A stretch of DNA of 64,000 nucleotides from Omphiscola glabra (lineage: Eukaryota; Mollusca; Gastropoda; Lymnaeidae), in the NCBI GenBank assembly GCA_964017045.1, contig OZ024797.1, positions 18,693,307 through 18,757,306 on the forward strand, given 5' to 3'. The notes below the pieces were generated by a model. It did not search any database, was not told the origin of the DNA, and saw only the letters and a program-made list of their open reading frames with translations. The translations under genes and the position numbers were made by a program. This document shows positions 34,816 to 47,248 of this stretch, piece after piece; the first letter of the stretch is position 1; each line of letters starts with the position of its first letter.

Positions 34816-36785
34816 TTTAAAAGGATGAATAATTTTTTTTTAAAGAGAGAATATTAAATTAATTTTATTTATTGATATTATTGCTTCCTACTTGAATGAG
34901 TGATGGTGAGGGCATCTCTGTCAATGCTGAAATGTTTGTTTGTTAGTCTTATAGTTAACTGGCATGTCTCACAGTTCTTATTTTGGAATATCCACTTATA
35001 GAGCCCAGGGTTTCATTACACCTTTATTTTGTTTCAAATTAATGTGATTTTTTTTTATATAGCTCACATAAAAACTGCTCACAAGAAAACATTCACAAAA
35101 TTACCTCAATTATTTGGCACATGGAAACACATATACCCAAACTTACATGCCACTTTTGTGTCAGGTCAACCATGAAAAAAATAGTTGAAAATATGTGTAT
35201 TGATTATATTAACAGCCAGCAGTCTTGGGTTAAGGGCCCTAATAATAAGAAAATTTCAATGTAATATTTGTTTCACTCTATTGAATATTTTATATAGTCC
35301 TCTTTTATTATTCAGTTAAAAATCCAAATTGTAAAGAAACAATTCCCTACCCTATTATTTTATTCGTTTCCTGGTTTTCCTTATCTAAAAGAATATTATT
35401 ATTAAATAGTTTATGAAACAATACTTTTCATCTATTGATTGTTATTATTATTTGAACATGTCCATGTCATTTAAAATGTCCATTTATTGATTTACACACA
35501 TATCTTTAAAATGAGCAGATATAAATTGCCAGGTCAGATCAATTACTTAAGTATTTTTTAAGGGTTTTCCTCTCTAAAATGTGCAGTTGCATATTTGGCA
35601 TTAAAAATTATCCTAGAATTTAATAAAAATGTGCTGATGTTATCAGTTATGATCCATGTCTTGTACAAAATGGTTTGAATGCAGTTTCACAGATTTCTTA
35701 TCTGTCTGACCATCATTGTTAAACCCTGATATAAGTGCCTTCCCAATTGTCTTCATAGGTCACCAGATGGTTGAATGGCAATACTTGTTCAAATACTCAT
35801 TTAATCATAAGTGAGCAGCTCACCTCTGCATTGTCTCTAGAATCAGTATTTGAGGAACTTTTCTGCCCAACATTGAGCTAGTATTGTGTCCCAATATTAC
35901 AGTGGAGAGACTCAAGCAATATTATTATGCAGATTTTTTGTTGATGATTTAGTCACAGCTCTGTGGATCATTCATTGTGATTTTTAAAATGTTTCTTTAG
36001 AGCTTGCATAGAGTATAAAGTTAATATCTACATATTTTTTATAAGGATTACCTCGTATTTTACTATTGAAATGGTGAATGTACAGAAGATTATCTTTGTC
36101 AAACTATTAAAAAGAAACTAAAATATAATTAAGAAATAATCTTCTTTTGTGTAATTATTTCCTCATTAAATTTATTTTGGACTGTATTAGAGTAGCTGGG
36201 TTTTTATGCAAAACCTTGAAATATTGGACATTGAATAAGGATATTATATCAATTTTTTATATATATAAAAAAATAATTTTGTCTATTTCAATGATAATAT
36301 TTGTTAAAGACCAAATTATTTTGTATAGAATTCATAGATTATTATTGGCATTTGTAGAGAACACGTTACAGATGAGGAAGCTGTGATAGTCACATTAGTC
36401 AAGTGATTTTTACCCACCAACTACTGCAGTATTGCAGTGTTCTCATCATCTTCTAGTCCAGACACCTATCAGTATCACTGTGCATTATGCTGTGTTAGAT
36501 GAATGTTACTTTCATCATGTTGTTCTTATGCTTTGATACAAGAAATATAAAATATTAAATCTTTTACTATTATGTTTCACTTGTTATTTTTTGTTTAATT
36601 TCTAGACATAAGTAATTAAATACTATGATGATGTCTGTGTAAATTGTGTTTGAAAGAAATGATTTCTTTTTCTGTAAAAGTAACATTTAAAAATTATAAG
36701 GGTTTCAGCAAGGTAGATAAAGCATGGTGGATAGTTTAAAAAAACTACAACACTTTTGATTGATATTGATAGATAACGATTGATC
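34816..36785. other. Intergenic, AT-rich
   Basis: No gene recognised. The stretch 36310-36415 resembles 39160-39217 plus 39770-39805 and is the empty counterpart of the Harbinger-like insertion site. Confidence 0.5.
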
Positions 36786-36796
36786 TATAAGGATTA

Positions 36797-36837
<41 letters not shown>
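36797..36837. repeat. (AT)n microsatellite
   Basis: About 20 uninterrupted AT dinucleotides. Confidence 0.95.
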
Positions 36838-36841
<4 letters not shown>

Positions 36842-36899
36842 TGTACAGTTCATCAGTTGAAATTGACCTTGACCAACTTAATCAACAGTGTATGTGTTA

Positions 36900-37540
36900 A
36901 TTCTTACTTGGATGTGGGTGCGCCGATGGCTTATGAGACCGATTCTGGCACAAAATGTCCTTGTGCAGTAAGTGCGGAGAATTGTATGGGGCATCTCCAG
37001 GTGAATAGTTAACCTGGGCTTTTCTGACATGTCTTGTGCTCTGCAGCTGCTGATCTGTGTAACCAGGACGTCCGATTACACGTTGGAAAGAGAAATACCG
37101 TATTAGTAATCGGCAGTTGATTCTCTGCATATGTCTGGAGTTAAAGAAGACCGTTACTGTTGCAATGCCCCACTCCATACTTTTCTGGAACCCCGTCCAA
37201 AACGCTGCCCGCGTCCCACTCGAGCACTGAAGTCACCAAGAATTATAAGCTTGCCCTGCCTTGGAACGCCAGCTGTGACAGCGAAGATCCTTGTAGAACA
37301 TGGCCGTTATTTCAGGGAGCAATGTTTAGGGCATCTTTTCCGATCCCTTCCGCATGCCATGGAGTTGAGCAGTGTGGTCCTAAAGAGGTCTGCTCCGTCA
37401 CTCAGTGAGCTGCCGGAACCACTGTTGCTCCTTTTCAGGGATGAACAACCCAAGTGCCTTAGCCGCCTATGTACAGGTTTGCGACTACGACTGTCAGTGT
37501 ACCCATACCTGCTGCTACCATATGGATAACAATTGATCAA
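36900..37540 (-). mobile_element. Internally deleted LINE fragment
   Basis: Minus-strand reading gives a piece of endonuclease, GKLIILGDFSARVGR (the LLGDFNA block). After several stops comes a C-terminal zinc-finger-like tail, CARIGLISHRRTH. Most of the RT between them is missing, so this is a deletion derivative or a mosaic. Long plus-strand frames here (for example 37131-37529) are shadows. Confidence 0.75.
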
Positions 37541-37597
37541 GCTCACATCAAATTGCCATGGAAAAAAAAAGGGACATTTTACTATTCAGCCATATAC

Positions 37598-38525
37598 AAA
37601 AAAGAGACATTGAACTAGTCAGCTTGGTTCAAAAGGAGACATTAAACTAGTCAGCTTGGTTCAAAAGGAGACATTGAACAAGTAAGCTTGGTTCAAAAGG
37701 AGACATTAAACTAGTCAGCTTGGTTCAAAAGGAGACATTGAACTAGTCAGCTTGGTTCAAAAGGAGACATTAAACTAGTCAGCTTGGTTCAAAAGGAGAC
37801 ATTGAACTAGTCAGCTTGGTTCAAAAGGAGACATTGAACTAGTCAGCTTGGTTCAAAAGGAGACATTAAACTAGTCAGCTTGGTTCAAAAGGAGACATTG
37901 AACTAGTCAGCTTGGTTCAAAAGGAGACATTAAACTAGTCAGCTTGGTTCAAAAGGAGACATTGAACTAGTCAGCTTGGTTCAAAAGGAGACATTGAATT
38001 AGTCAGCTTGGTTCAAAAGGAGACATTAAACTAGTCAGCTTGGTTCAAAAGGAGACATTAAACTAGTCAGCTTGGTTCAAAAGGAGACATTGAATTAGTC
38101 AGCTTGGTTCAAAAGGAGACATTGAACTAGTCAGCTTGGTTCAAAAGGAGACATTGAATTAGTCAGCTTGGTTCAAAAGGAGACATTAAACTAGTCAGCT
38201 TGGTTCAAAAGGAGACATTGAATTAGTCAGCTTGGTTCAAAAGGAGACATTAAACTAGTCAGCTTGGTTCAAAAGGAGACATTGAAGTAGTCAGCTTGGT
38301 TCAAAAGGAGACATTAAACTAGTCAGCTTGGTTCAAAAGGAGACATTGAATTAGTCAGCTTGGTTCAAAAGGAGACATTGAATTAGTCAGCTTGGTTCAA
38401 AAGGAGACATTGAACTAGTCAGCTTGGTTCAAAAGGAGACATTGAATTAGTCAGCTTGGTTCAAAAGGAGACATTGAATTAGTCAGCTTGGTTCAAAAGG
38501 AGACATTGAACTGGTCAGCTTGTTT
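37598..38525. repeat. 32-bp minisatellite, about 29 copies
   Basis: The unit is tcagcttggttcaaaaggag then acattgaactag, with variants at ttgaac/ttaaac/ttgaat. It ends abruptly at 'gtttaaaatagc'. Confidence 0.97.
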
Positions 38526-38912
38526 AAAATAGCTAGTGCACCCTTAGAATTAAGAATAATTTTAAATTGAACTTTAACTTTAACCAAATTTGATGTGCAG
38601 ATTCTGTTGGGTTGTAGAGTGAAGCCCACTTAAACATCTGATGCATGCTGTTGACATCTTGAGACTGAAATTTGCTCTAGTCATATTTCTAATGTAACTT
38701 TGATTCTTTATTTGTTCACACGTATAAAATGTATTCTTCCGATTTGTTTGAGTAACTATATTGTGTACTAAATAGTGTACTAAACAGTGTAATAAATAGG
38801 CCTACCAGAATAGGAATTATTCATTTACTATCCGCATTGTTTGGCACTCATTGAATTATCGTTGCCACCCTGCTTTACGTTAATGGAAAGTCCTAAAGGA
38901 TACTGGGATATG

Positions 38913-39007
38913 ATCATTGAAGCCTGGTCATGGTCATTGAAGCCAGGTCATGGTCATTGAAGCCAGGTCATGGTCATTGAAGCCAGGTCATGGTCATTGA
39001 AGCCAAA
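38913..39007. repeat. 20-bp tandem repeat, about 5 copies
   Basis: The unit is tcattgaagccaggtcatgg. The first copy has cctgg and the last degenerates. Confidence 0.93.
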
Positions 39008-39217
39008 TCATTGTACGTAGACCTTCTGGTTTAAAATGTAGCCAATAATTTCAACGCACCATTGAATACTTAAAGGGAAACAATTTCTGTAAGTTATATT
39101 TTCATGGATTGTTTGATTAATATCCCTTGACATTGCAGAAAGCTGTATAAAATAATATTTGAAACATTTTGTTTTGTATACATAGATTATTGTTGGGATT
39201 TTTTTGAGAACATGTTA

Positions 39218-39766
39218 GGGGTCGTTCCTAAATTATCCCTAAAATGACCTTTTAAGACCCCCTCCGCCCTGTCACGTAGTGTCACAAATTCTTTGACCCC
39301 CCCCCCTTTTTTCCCGTGTCAAGCATACCTAATAAAATCAAAACATACATAAAATTTTCATAAATAAACAAAGATTTTATAATATTATTTAACATTTTCC
39401 CATAATGGATTAAGATGTAGTATTATTAGAAAACTGTGACGCGAAACAACGAAGTCATCCACAAGCCAAATGTAAAATGGCCACAACAGTTTTTGCGTCA
39501 TTTTTCGATATGCTCAAAAGGTGTGAGCGACTGAGTTCATAGTATCTCTAATACCCGAGCCAATTTCGACCTCAAATTAATGTTTTTAAAATTAAAATTA
39601 ATTAAATAAAGATTTTTCAAAACTAGAACATTTTAAATTAAAAAAAATTAAAAAATAAATAAAAAACATGATGTTACAAATTTTTACCCCCCCTCCCCCG
39701 TCACAAAGTGTCAGAAATTTTCGACACCCCCCCTCCCCGAGCGTGACGTAATTTGCGAACGACCCC
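39218..39766. mobile_element. PIF/Harbinger-like non-autonomous element (549 bp)
   Basis: The ends are inverted: GGGGTCGTTCCTAAATTA on the left and, reversed, GGGGTCGTTCGCAAATTACG on the right. They are flanked by the 3-bp duplication TTA (39215-39217 and 39767-39769). C-rich/T-rich blocks inside both ends (cgtcacaaagtgtcagaaat and its like) are also partly inverted. A TTA duplication with G-rich ends suggests PIF/Harbinger. No transposase is encoded. Confidence 0.75.
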
Positions 39767-39889
39767 TTACAGATGAGATGGCTGTGACAGGCACATTAGT
39801 CAAAATAAGACGGAGCCATTCGCCATTTCGCTGTTGCCTTTAAATTATCGCTTGTAGTCATTGTAGTTATACACCGGAGTTACGACGAA

Positions 39890-40200
39890 GCTACATGACT
39901 ATTTTATTCAAGACATTGGTGAGTTTTGCCATGTACATGATGCTACTTGACTATTTTATTCAAGACATTGGTGAGTTTTGCCATGTGCATGATGCTACTT
40001 GACTATTTTATTCAAGACATTGGTGAGTTTTGCCATGATGCTTCATGACTATTTTATTCAAGACATTGGTGATGCTTCATGACTATTTATTCAAGACATT
40101 GGTGAGTTTTGCCATGATGCTACATGACTATTTTATTCAAGACATTGGTGAGTTTTGCCATGATGCTAAATGACTATTTTGGTCAAGACGTTTGTGTTCT
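39890..40200. repeat. Irregular tandem repeat, about 40-62 bp unit
   Basis: Six copies of 'tgactattttattcaagaca' followed by 'ttggtgagttttgccatg', with variable 0-12 bp spacers (tacatgatgctac, atgcttca). Confidence 0.93.
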
Positions 40201-40918
40201 TTGCCATTTTAAAGTTTCATTATATCACGTTGTCTTCTTGTGTTTGTTATGAAGTTAAAATGTTCAACTCATGAATTGTTGGTTCAAGTGTGAACTGATC
40301 GCTACCGATCTTCCTATAGCTCAGTGCTCTTCAAGTGATGTGTCCAGACACAGTAGTGTGTCGCATGCAGGGTGTAGGTGTGGTCAGGTCCTTGTCGTGT
40401 GACGTGGTCAGGTGCTTGTCGTGTGACTAGTGTTGGCAAAAAGCAATCTAAGACTCAATATATACATATATTTTCTGTGTCATTCAAACAGAATACCTAG
40501 AGCCTTGATCTATTAATAATGTTGTGTGCTTGCGTGTGTTCAATGTTCAGAACACATTTTATTTCTTTGTGTCTCAATTACAATACATTTGGTATAAACT
40601 TATTTTGTACATCCCTATTATTGAAATTCTTGCTAATCAAAACTCGTCCAGTCAGTGAGACATAACAGCATTTTGCGTCTGTTTTTTTTATGCACAGGAG
40701 CGGATTAGGTTTCCCAGCCGCCGTAGATCTGTCTTTTCCCTTTCAGATCTGTCTTTTCCTTTTCACCAATATCAATATCCCCCCCCCCCCACCAACCAAC
40801 CTCCTCATCTCGCATCTCCTTGTTCACTTCCGTTTTACCATTACGTCGTCATCGATGATCTGGATAAAAACTGGAAAATATTTGTGCAAACCCACATACC
40901 AACTAATAAATGAATATG
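40201..40918. other. Intergenic
   Basis: No gene recognised. A short 'gtggtcaggt(c/g)cttgtcgtgtgac' duplication lies at 40378-40425. Confidence 0.5.
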
Positions 40919-41754
40919 CAGTGGCGTAGCTGGGGGTGGGTGCGGACCGCACCGGGTCACACCATGTCAGGGGGGTGACACCAAATTGAAAAAGTGCATA
41001 TTTACAGAGAACACACTGCTCGACCTAACCGAATTTCATAATAGGATAACCGATCACACGTAAATAACCAATCCAGATGCGTGGTAGATTAAAAGTTCAA
41101 GGGTAATGTGTCAGAAATAAGGCAACCCTATAATTAGATCGTAGCTATATTTATCATAATTCTGAGAAATAAACTTTCCATTGTCACTACATATGATGTG
41201 GTCGGGTGATATTGACACCAAATACGATGTGGTCGGGTGATTCTAAGTACACGAATCAAATCGGTAAAAATCAAAAAATGATTTTTTAAACCCATTAATA
41301 AGGTTAACAAAACAGTTCCATACAAAATTTGTTAATATATTTCAATAATTAATTTAAATGTATGTTATTATTATTATTTTTTTTTTTGAAATCCAAATAT
41401 ATCGAAACCCAGAAATACTAAAAATAAAAATAATAATTTCGCCGATTCTTCACTAGCACCGCCCCTTAACATTTGAGCATGATTGACAAGTTTTCAGCCT
41501 TGAAGTGCAGGAAAGGAAAGTTTATAATGAAATAAATTAAATGTAAAAATCATCTATAACTTAACGTTGTTACAGATCTTTAAAACCATTGACATCCTGA
41601 AACTTTACTTGATTTGTTGTGCTTCTTGATATTGTTATGCTGTGGACTTCTCTTAACATCGCGGAAGTCGGTGCCGGGGGGTGGGGGGTGGGGGGGGGTG
41701 GCTGACACCATGAGTTTTCCGCACCGGGTGACACCAATTCTAGCTACGCCACTG
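40919..41754. mobile_element. hAT-like non-autonomous element (about 836 bp)
   Basis: Terminal inverted repeats CAGTGGCGTAGCT (left) and AGCTACGCCACTG (right end as written). Both ends also carry 'ccgcaccgggt(c/g)acacca' blocks. CAG ends suggest hAT. The 8-bp flanks (tgaatatg and gggacatg) match only partly, so the target duplication has decayed. No transposase frame is seen. Confidence 0.7.
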
Positions 41755-42405
41755 GGGACATGTACAATGGGGCACACACGTGCCAGTGGAAACTGCTATA
41801 CAAGAACACACACAAAAAATGAAGACACCCGTACATGGACAGACGCCAACCAATGAGCAAGACACTTAGTCTGAAAACACAATGTGCTTTAATTTGTGAA
41901 ATAGTACATCAATCAATGTCATACCCCCAGAGTACACAGTACACGCAAGAGTTGAAGTACTAAAGTATTGGGGAGATACTCGAAATAAATACTGCATTCA
42001 TCTTGCATTAAATCATTTTTTAAAAAAAGATGTGTGTGGGGGGGGGGGGGGGAGATATTTAAAATTTAGTGGCAAATACAAAAATGAAAATAGCAAAAGA
42101 TTTGTTAAAAAAATAAACTAAGAATATATGTTAATGAAGTTATTTCCCAAATTGTTTGTAAAGCGATGGAAATAGTATGAAGTGAAAAATGTTGGGGAAA
42201 AAAAATAAAAATTGGAAGTCACATTTTAAAAATATAAAAAAAATTGCCCCCCCCCACCCTTATTTAAATATATTTATCATGACACCTCTTTTATTAATGC
42301 ATTCTTCATAAAGTATAAAAATAGCATGACCATTGTTTATTAGTAGGATGAAATAGGGATGTATACGCCCGATCCACAGATAATATGATGAGGACATGTA
42401 GTTTA
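41755..42405. other. Intergenic
   Basis: AT-rich, with G and C runs at about 42040 and 42247. No gene recognised. Confidence 0.5.
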
Positions 42406-42543
42406 TGCTCAATTCACACGGTCAAATTTTCGTCAAATTTGTTTCAAATTTTCATCAAATTTCTTATTGAACGCACTATTTTGTTTTACTGAATAGTGCG
42501 TTGAAAAGAAATTTGAAGCAAATTTGACCGTGTTAACTGAGCA
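42406..42543. repeat. Foldback (palindromic) element, 138 bp
   Basis: The left arm begins TGCTCAATTCACACGGTCAA and the right arm reversed begins TGCTCAGTTAACACGGTCAA. The arms meet at a short loop between ...gaacgcactatt and aatagtgcgttg. It is a near-perfect hairpin and a MITE candidate. Confidence 0.85.
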
Positions 42544-44424
42544 TTCATCAATAGCAGCCGTTTTAATTTGGTGAATACAGAAAAGTCACAAGACAAACAT
42601 TGCCAATATGCTGATGAGCATTTACACAAACTTAGTACATCTTTGTTGTGGGATCTGCACCGGAAATCATTCAGAGAGAGAATTAGATAGAATTTTTTAA
42701 ATAAAAAAATTGATGCAAGGGGGTCATTGTGTTTTTTTGTGTGTGGATTAAATGAGCAATCCATGGGTATGCTGGATAATTATTTTTTAATACAAAAAAA
42801 GAAGCTGTAATGTTTGTCACAGGACAAGGCCTCTGATAATTTAATCATATAAATAGGAGCCGATTGTAAAAATATGGGAAATTCATCTCTGTTAATGCAG
42901 TTAAATAAGTTGTTAGATAAATTGAATTCCTTAATGCATATAGAATTGCGGATTCAAAAAAAATATAAGGAGACACTGCCATATCACAATTCTTGACTTT
43001 GATATAAACAAACTACAAATGCATAAGGGATAAACATCCAGACCAAAATTTTGGTTTTGAGAGTCTCATTATGGGTTACCTGGCAATGCTACAAAACCCG
43101 TAGGCCAGGGTGGCGTTCAGTGGCCAAGTTGGCAGTTCACTAGTGAATTGCAACTTATCACTGGGCTAACAATAGCATAAAGCAAAGATAAGATCTGTTG
43201 CATTGATCTGATAAACATGTCACGAATCTAATGGTAAGTTCCATGCCTGATTAAGCTATGTATAACCAACAAAAAAAAATAATTAAAATCCTAGTTTGTT
43301 TGTACAAGACATAAAAACACCGGAAAGGGGTACTTGTACTTTGTGAAGTTAAAAACTTAACTGTTAGCAACCAGTACAGTTTCCACTATAAACAACAACA
43401 ACAATAATAAAATTCAAATACAAATAATGGCAAAAGAAAGATTCACCTGGAGACAAATGAATATGATTACCCAGAATATACAGACAAAGCTATTCAAGTA
43501 TTTGGGAAAAAAAAGACAGGGACCAAGGGATATCTAAACCAACTGAAACGATGACCTATTCTATTTGCATAACAATAATTTATAATTTACACCATATAGT
43601 TTCAAATTGCATTTCAAATATTTTTTCCCTACTTTTATTTAGTAAAAAAATCTTGTTCAGATACAGAAAAATGCCAACTTTATTTCAAATCAATACAAAT
43701 CCCTCACAGTTTAGTTAAATAAAGTATAGCAGCAGTATATAGTATATATTTGAACTATCATGAACCCATCTTATTATCTTCCATTGGACCTTGTTGTCCA
43801 CTTTAATGTTAAATGTATTGTGTAAACATGACAGAAATGACTTAGGATGAATTCTTTAAAGTTCTTAGAACAGGAGGCTGTTTGCGTTCTAAAAAAGGAC
43901 AAGTTGAATGTTTGCCTACGCGAGATTGTTTATTTGTTACGTTCTCCATCCGGCACACATGAATCGAGTAGTCCCCCCATGGGTAGAGAGAGTCGTCCAT
44001 TAAAACGTTGTTGTCGAGTGCAACATTAAATGGTTGATTGGCTTGTTTGACTCTCATGTCAGCCTGGTTCTGTTCACAAAGCTTGTATGAGATGGCTTGG
44101 CTAGATTCATGGCCTGAAACATGGCTGAAATTTCAGATGTAACGGGCAGGCTCATTGGCTGGTCCAGTATATGTGAAGGGAATGATGATGGCTGATAAAT
44201 TAATACCCCCCCCCCCCCCCACACTTTTTTTTCATTGTCGCTATCTTTCTGCCACTCATTTTGTGGGAAGGCGGGGTGAAACACTTAACGTATAATACCG
44301 CGTATAATGCAATATACTTATACTTCGAACTTCTGCCTTATGTTTTATTTAAAGAGTCCTCGTATATCTGGTTTGAGATGTTATTTATAAGTATAAGCAA
44401 TTTAACGGGATGAAAGCATTACTG
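42544..44424. other. Intergenic
   Basis: No gene accepted. 43847-44284 is less AT-rich and holds short open frames on both strands that I do not recognise; it may be a dispersed repeat. Confidence 0.4.
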
Positions 44425-44545
44425 TCACACACGAACAGAACGAGTAGCTTAACCTTAAAGTCACATACGAACAGAACGAATAGCTTGACCTTGACCTTAA
44501 AGTTATCCATGCGTTATTGACACACATGAACAGAACGAACAGCTT
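44425..44545. repeat. Degenerate repeat around 'cacacgaacagaacga'
   Basis: Three copies of 'cac(a/g)tacgaacagaacgaatag' followed by gcttgacc-like sequence, of unequal spacing. Confidence 0.7.
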
Positions 44546-44890
44546 TTAGTAGATCTGTAATGGATCTGTATCCACACCAGTTTTAGTAGACCTCTATCCA
44601 CATCTGTTTTAGTAGATCTGTATCCACATCTGTTTTAGTGGATCTTTACCCACGCCTGTTTTAGTAGACCTCTATCCACATCTGTTTTATTAGATCTGTA
44701 TCCACATCTGTTTTAGAAGATCTGTATCCAAATCTGTTTTAGTGGATCTTTATCCACGCCTGTTTTAGTGGATCTGTATCCACATCTGTTTTTAGCAGAT
44801 CTTTATCCACATCTGTTTTAATAGATCTTTATCCACACCTGTTTTAGCAGATCTGTATCCACGCCTATTTTAGTAGATCTATCCACATCT
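44546..44890. repeat. About 26-bp minisatellite, about 13 copies
   Basis: Unit agtagatctgtatccacatc then tgtttt, with frequent substitutions (cctctatcc, tttaccc, acgcc). Confidence 0.93.
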
Positions 44891-45662
44891 GAAGTAACAA
44901 AACGTACATACTGTTTCCTATCACCGTGCGTCTCCACCGCTGAGGTTCACCTTCTGACCCGTGAAAATTATCAGCAGTTATCATCAGGAACTCTGTGATG
45001 AAAGAGTCTTACTTAACAGCTGAACATGTTTTACAGTCCTTATGTTACACACCTGACAACGCTTCAATGGAAAAAACAGCTCACACATTTCAAGCCATAA
45101 ATAACATCTCAGACAAGAAATACAAGAATGGACTTGCTATCAACACCCCCCCCCCCCCCCCTGCCGGGCCAACTTTTTTTTGGCTCAGCTTGTCATAAAA
45201 CAGGAAAATGTCTAACTAGACTATGCTGGATGTTACCATGACAACCATATGTTTTCCAGACCGAAGCAAAGAGACACGTTTTTTTAAAATTCAAATTCAT
45301 TTAAAAAACTTTTATTATGCAGGTAAAGAAAACAAAACAAGTGAAACACTACAATAAAAATCAGGGAACAAACAAATTCCATGACAGTATCGGAATTTTT
45401 TTCACTGTTGCAGGGTGTTGGTGAACGCTGGCTCGCGTGTCACCTTTAACACGCGTGCTCTAAGTTCTATGACAAGACTAATTAAAGTACAGTTCCAGCT
45501 CGCATGCATCAAAATGTTTGACTGAAGCTCGTTACATTAGTTTGTGCGTTGTGATGAAAACATAAAGATGAAAACAACAAACGCGTACATTTCTGTGAAG
45601 GGTGGAATGAAAAGTCAGTCACCGTCCTAAACAACTGTTTGCGACCATCTTTCTCTTTAAAC
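44891..45662. other. Intergenic
   Basis: Contains a C run at about 45147. No gene recognised. Confidence 0.45.
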
Positions 45663-45834
45663 CAGTGGTTCTTAACACATTCTTTGGAGACCTTTAGTCC
45701 CTACGATATTTTTTTTTAAAGTAGCAGAATTGTTGTACAGGATACTTTAAAAAAAAGTTACTAACCTTTAATATTTGTCATTTATTGCAATAAATATATT
45801 TCATTTATCTTTTATTCCTAGAAACTGAACCCCG

Positions 45835-46125
45835 AGATGTAAATATGCCCTGAAATTAAATATACATATGCCCTGAAATTGAATCTAAATATACCCTGAA
45901 ATTGAATCTAAATAGAGCCTGAAATTAAATCAAAATATAGCCTGAAATTGAATCTAAATATGCCCTGAAATTGAATCTAAATATGCCATGAAATTGAATC
46001 GAAATATGCCCTGAAATTGAATCTAAATATGCCCTGAAATTGAATCTAAATATGCACTGAAATTGAATCTAAATATGCACTGAAATTGAATCTAAATATG
46101 CCCTGAAATTGAATCTAAATACATC
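45835..46125. repeat. About 22-23-bp minisatellite, about 13 copies
   Basis: Unit atgccctgaaattgaatcta then aat. It is bordered by CAGTGGTTCTTAAC at 45663 and a weakly similar inverted sequence near 46155-46170, so it may lie within an old hAT element. Confidence 0.9.
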
Positions 46126-46248
46126 GTGACATTATCATGGGGACCTTTTTTCTTAAGCTCTTCCACTAAGGAACAGGCAGAAGGACATTAAAACTTGAAG
46201 GTGCTCAGGTTTGGGCAGGCGTATTTGGGAAACACTGCATTGTGCCAT

Positions 46249-46690
46249 ATCATCACCATCTTCGACATATCATCACCATCTTCGACATATCATCACCATC
46301 TTCGACATATCATCACCATCTTCGACATATTATCACCATCTTCGACATATCATCACCATCTTCGACATACCATCACCATCTTCGACATATCATCACCATC
46401 TTCGACATACCATCACCATCTTCGACATACCATCACCATCTTCGACATACCATCACCATCTTCGACATATCATCACCATCTTCGACATACCATCACCATC
46501 TTCGACATATCATCACCATCTTCGACATACCATCACCATCTTCGACATACCATCACCATCTTCGACATACCATCACCATCTTCGACATACCATCACCATC
46601 TTCGACATATCATCACCATCTTCGACATATCATCACCATCTTCGACATATCATCACCATCTTCGACATATCATCACCATCTTCGACATAT
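46249..46690. repeat. 20-bp minisatellite, about 22 copies
   Basis: Unit catcaccatcttcgacatat, with only a T/C variation at one position and one cat/tat change. Every frame is open on the + strand because the unit lacks stops, so the long frames (for example 46195-46713) are not genes. Confidence 0.98.
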
Positions 46691-47248
46691 CATATACAAA
46701 ATGTAAATCTTAGGATTACCATTCGATTAAATGGTTTATTCTATGTAAATGATATAACAATAGTCAATATTTTATTTCATGAAATTTTGACTATTTTTAA
46801 AGTTTAAAAAAAACTGCTAAAAAACATAAATTATTTATGAATATACACAATTAATGTATCTTATATAATTGACATAACACTGGCTTCTAAATAAAAAGAT
46901 GCTTCTAACACAGGAAATAAATACAGAAAATTGTGCTTGGCAATTGTTCCCTGGCAGTAAAAGCGGAACTAATGATTAGTAATAATGAACACAGTTGAAA
47001 TTCATTAAAAGCATACATTGAAAAAAAAAAGAAAATTATTTCACTTATGTGTAAAACAAGAGCATGTGTTATCCAGAAAAAAAATGAAAAGAAACTTTTA
47101 TATACAAGGGGTGGCCATTTATGCATATTAATGATCTTACTTCCGTGTCTGTGTCTGCTAAAGTCTCTCCCTTTGTGAAGAATATAATCGATAAATTTAT
47201 AGCTATTAACATCTGAGTCGATTTGTTTGATTTAAAGTATGTATTGAC
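46691..47248. other. Intergenic, AT-rich
   Basis: No gene or array recognised. Confidence 0.5.

Noticed and set aside
37131..37529. 132-residue plus frame
   Set aside because: Antisense shadow of a LINE fragment read on the minus strand.
43842..44284. Short minus frames (for example one starting MRVKQANQPFNVALD)
   Set aside because: No recognised family, no splice context; more likely part of a dispersed repeat. Left as unassigned.
45663..46175. Possible hAT element enclosing the 23-bp satellite
   Set aside because: The left end CAGTGGTTCTTAAC is good, but the right end (AAGCTCTTCCACTAAG) pairs poorly and there is no target duplication.
46195..46807. Three overlapping long plus frames with His/Ser/Thr-rich repeats
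   Set aside because: They are the three frames of a 20-bp satellite without stops, with no splice or promoter context.
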